Assembly: GCF_020382885.2 (NCBI RefSeq)
Contig: NC_058495.1
Coordinates: 20,876,127 to 20,940,126, forward strand
Direction of reading: 5' to 3'
Origin: Scatophagus argus
Taxonomy: Eukaryota > Chordata > Actinopteri > Scatophagidae
Length of the DNA stretch: 64,000 bases
Both the position numbers and the translations under genes were made by a program. Of this stretch, positions 63,181 to 64,000 are shown in pieces; position 1 is the stretch's first letter; each line of letters starts with the position of its first letter. The notes below the pieces were generated by a model. The model saw only the letters and a program-made list of their open reading frames with translations. It did not search any database and had not been told where the DNA came from.

Positions 63181-64000
63181 TGAACTGGCACTGGCAACAA
63201 TGCTGAGATTACAGACCGACTAGGGTCAGTTATTAAGTTTATAAAAGCCTTCCAGCCTTTTTTTCGTTTAATGTCAAACTATGAGCATACTTTATACATT
63301 CCAAAATAGTAAATATAAAAATCTACAAACTGAAAACACCTTTGAACTAAATGGGAATTTGCCTGCCATTCACAGATAAAATACTGAATATTTGTTGCAA
63401 TTGACTCACTTTTCTCTTTTATTTATATACTATTGTACGGTGGTTCATTGTTGACATTTGATACAAAACTGCAGGCTTCTGACCTCTCGTAAGTCTGTAT
63501 TTAATGCCATAATAAATGTCTTCTTCGTAGTGCCTAGCTGAGAAAACGTAATCTTATTAAATGTATACAGCAAAACAAATCCAACACATAATCAAGTTTC
63601 TCAGAAACAACTATGAAATATAAAATGGTACCACTACTTGTGACCAACAATTTTTCACGACTGTATTCAGAGTTTGAAATTCATATATTAAATTTTCTGT
63701 TTAAACTTATGTATTTACACTACCTGTAGCTGAAACTATACTAATTGACTGCAGACTCAATTTAACAATAAAACAACTTGTTTAAAATGCTTGTATTTGT
63801 TATTTTCTTTGCAGTATACAGCAGGCAACATTAGAATAACAAATAAATTAACACAGAATACAAAATAAGTAATTTACAGACATTTCTGTCAACAGTCCTC
63901 TAACCTAATGCTGAGGTGGTCCATGAACATGGTTTACATTTTAGCAGTCTTAAACTGTTTTAATTGTTGTCCTTTACACTATGTGTATGTTTTGTGACAC
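63181..64000. other. Right-hand end, no gene recognised
   Basis: AT-rich. A lone AATAAA occurs at about 63768 on the plus strand. In mammals GID8 is divergent from DIDO1 on this side, but no GID8 start codon or exon can be read here. Confidence 0.5.

Noticed and set aside
63200-64000. Search for gid8, the expected divergent neighbour of dido1
   Set aside because: No start codon context or exon resembling GID8 could be read; it may lie beyond the window.

Overview
The window is vertebrate genomic DNA, almost certainly from a ray-finned, percomorph-type teleost. The genes are intron-containing vertebrate genes with GT-AG junctions. The non-coding DNA carries many CA/GT microsatellites, tRNA-derived SINE pieces, decayed Tc1-like transposon fragments and interspersed repeats of the kind seen in spiny-rayed fish. 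I see no bacterial, organellar or viral genes.

Positions 1-33,000 hold no gene I can support. This stretch contains simple repeats, at least ten dispersed repeat copies, two clean inverted repeats (9,871-9,898 and 10,175-10,202) and some TAAT-rich or motif-rich blocks that could be regulatory. From 33,089 to 35,094 on the minus strand is a two-exon two-pore potassium channel of the TASK group, best matched to TASK-5 (kcnk15). A gene-free interval follows (35,095-40,060) with a SINE head and another Tc1-like fragment.

From 40,187 to 42,934 on the plus strand is an eight-exon opioid growth factor receptor gene (ogfr) of 403 codons. Its proximal upstream DNA carries two interferon-stimulated-response-like elements. 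From 44,336 to 60,298 on the minus strand is the complete coding region of dido1 (death inducer-obliterator 1). I resolved it into 15 coding exons that join in frame to 2,601 residues, with PHD, TFIIS-central and SPOC domains, a proline-rich region and a very long Arg-Asp/Arg-Glu tail. Two upstream non-coding exons and a CCAAT-bearing promoter region are proposed at 60,299-63,180. The last 0.8 kb shows no gene.

ogfr and dido1 are convergent neighbours. Both also lie in the distal human 20q13.33 cluster, which supports the gene identities. The three genes do not form an operon or a shared pathway: one is a membrane channel, one a nuclear or perinuclear growth-regulatory receptor, and one a chromatin and transcription regulator. 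The most interesting signals are the paired ISRE-like sites in front of ogfr with its unusual hydrophobic N-terminus and missing C-terminal repeats, the TASK-5 channel that keeps an intact first selectivity filter but lacks the loop glycosylation site, and the hexanucleotide repeat that encodes the dido1 tail. Exon boundaries were worked out by eye from splice sites, reading phase and remembered family sequences; no search was run.
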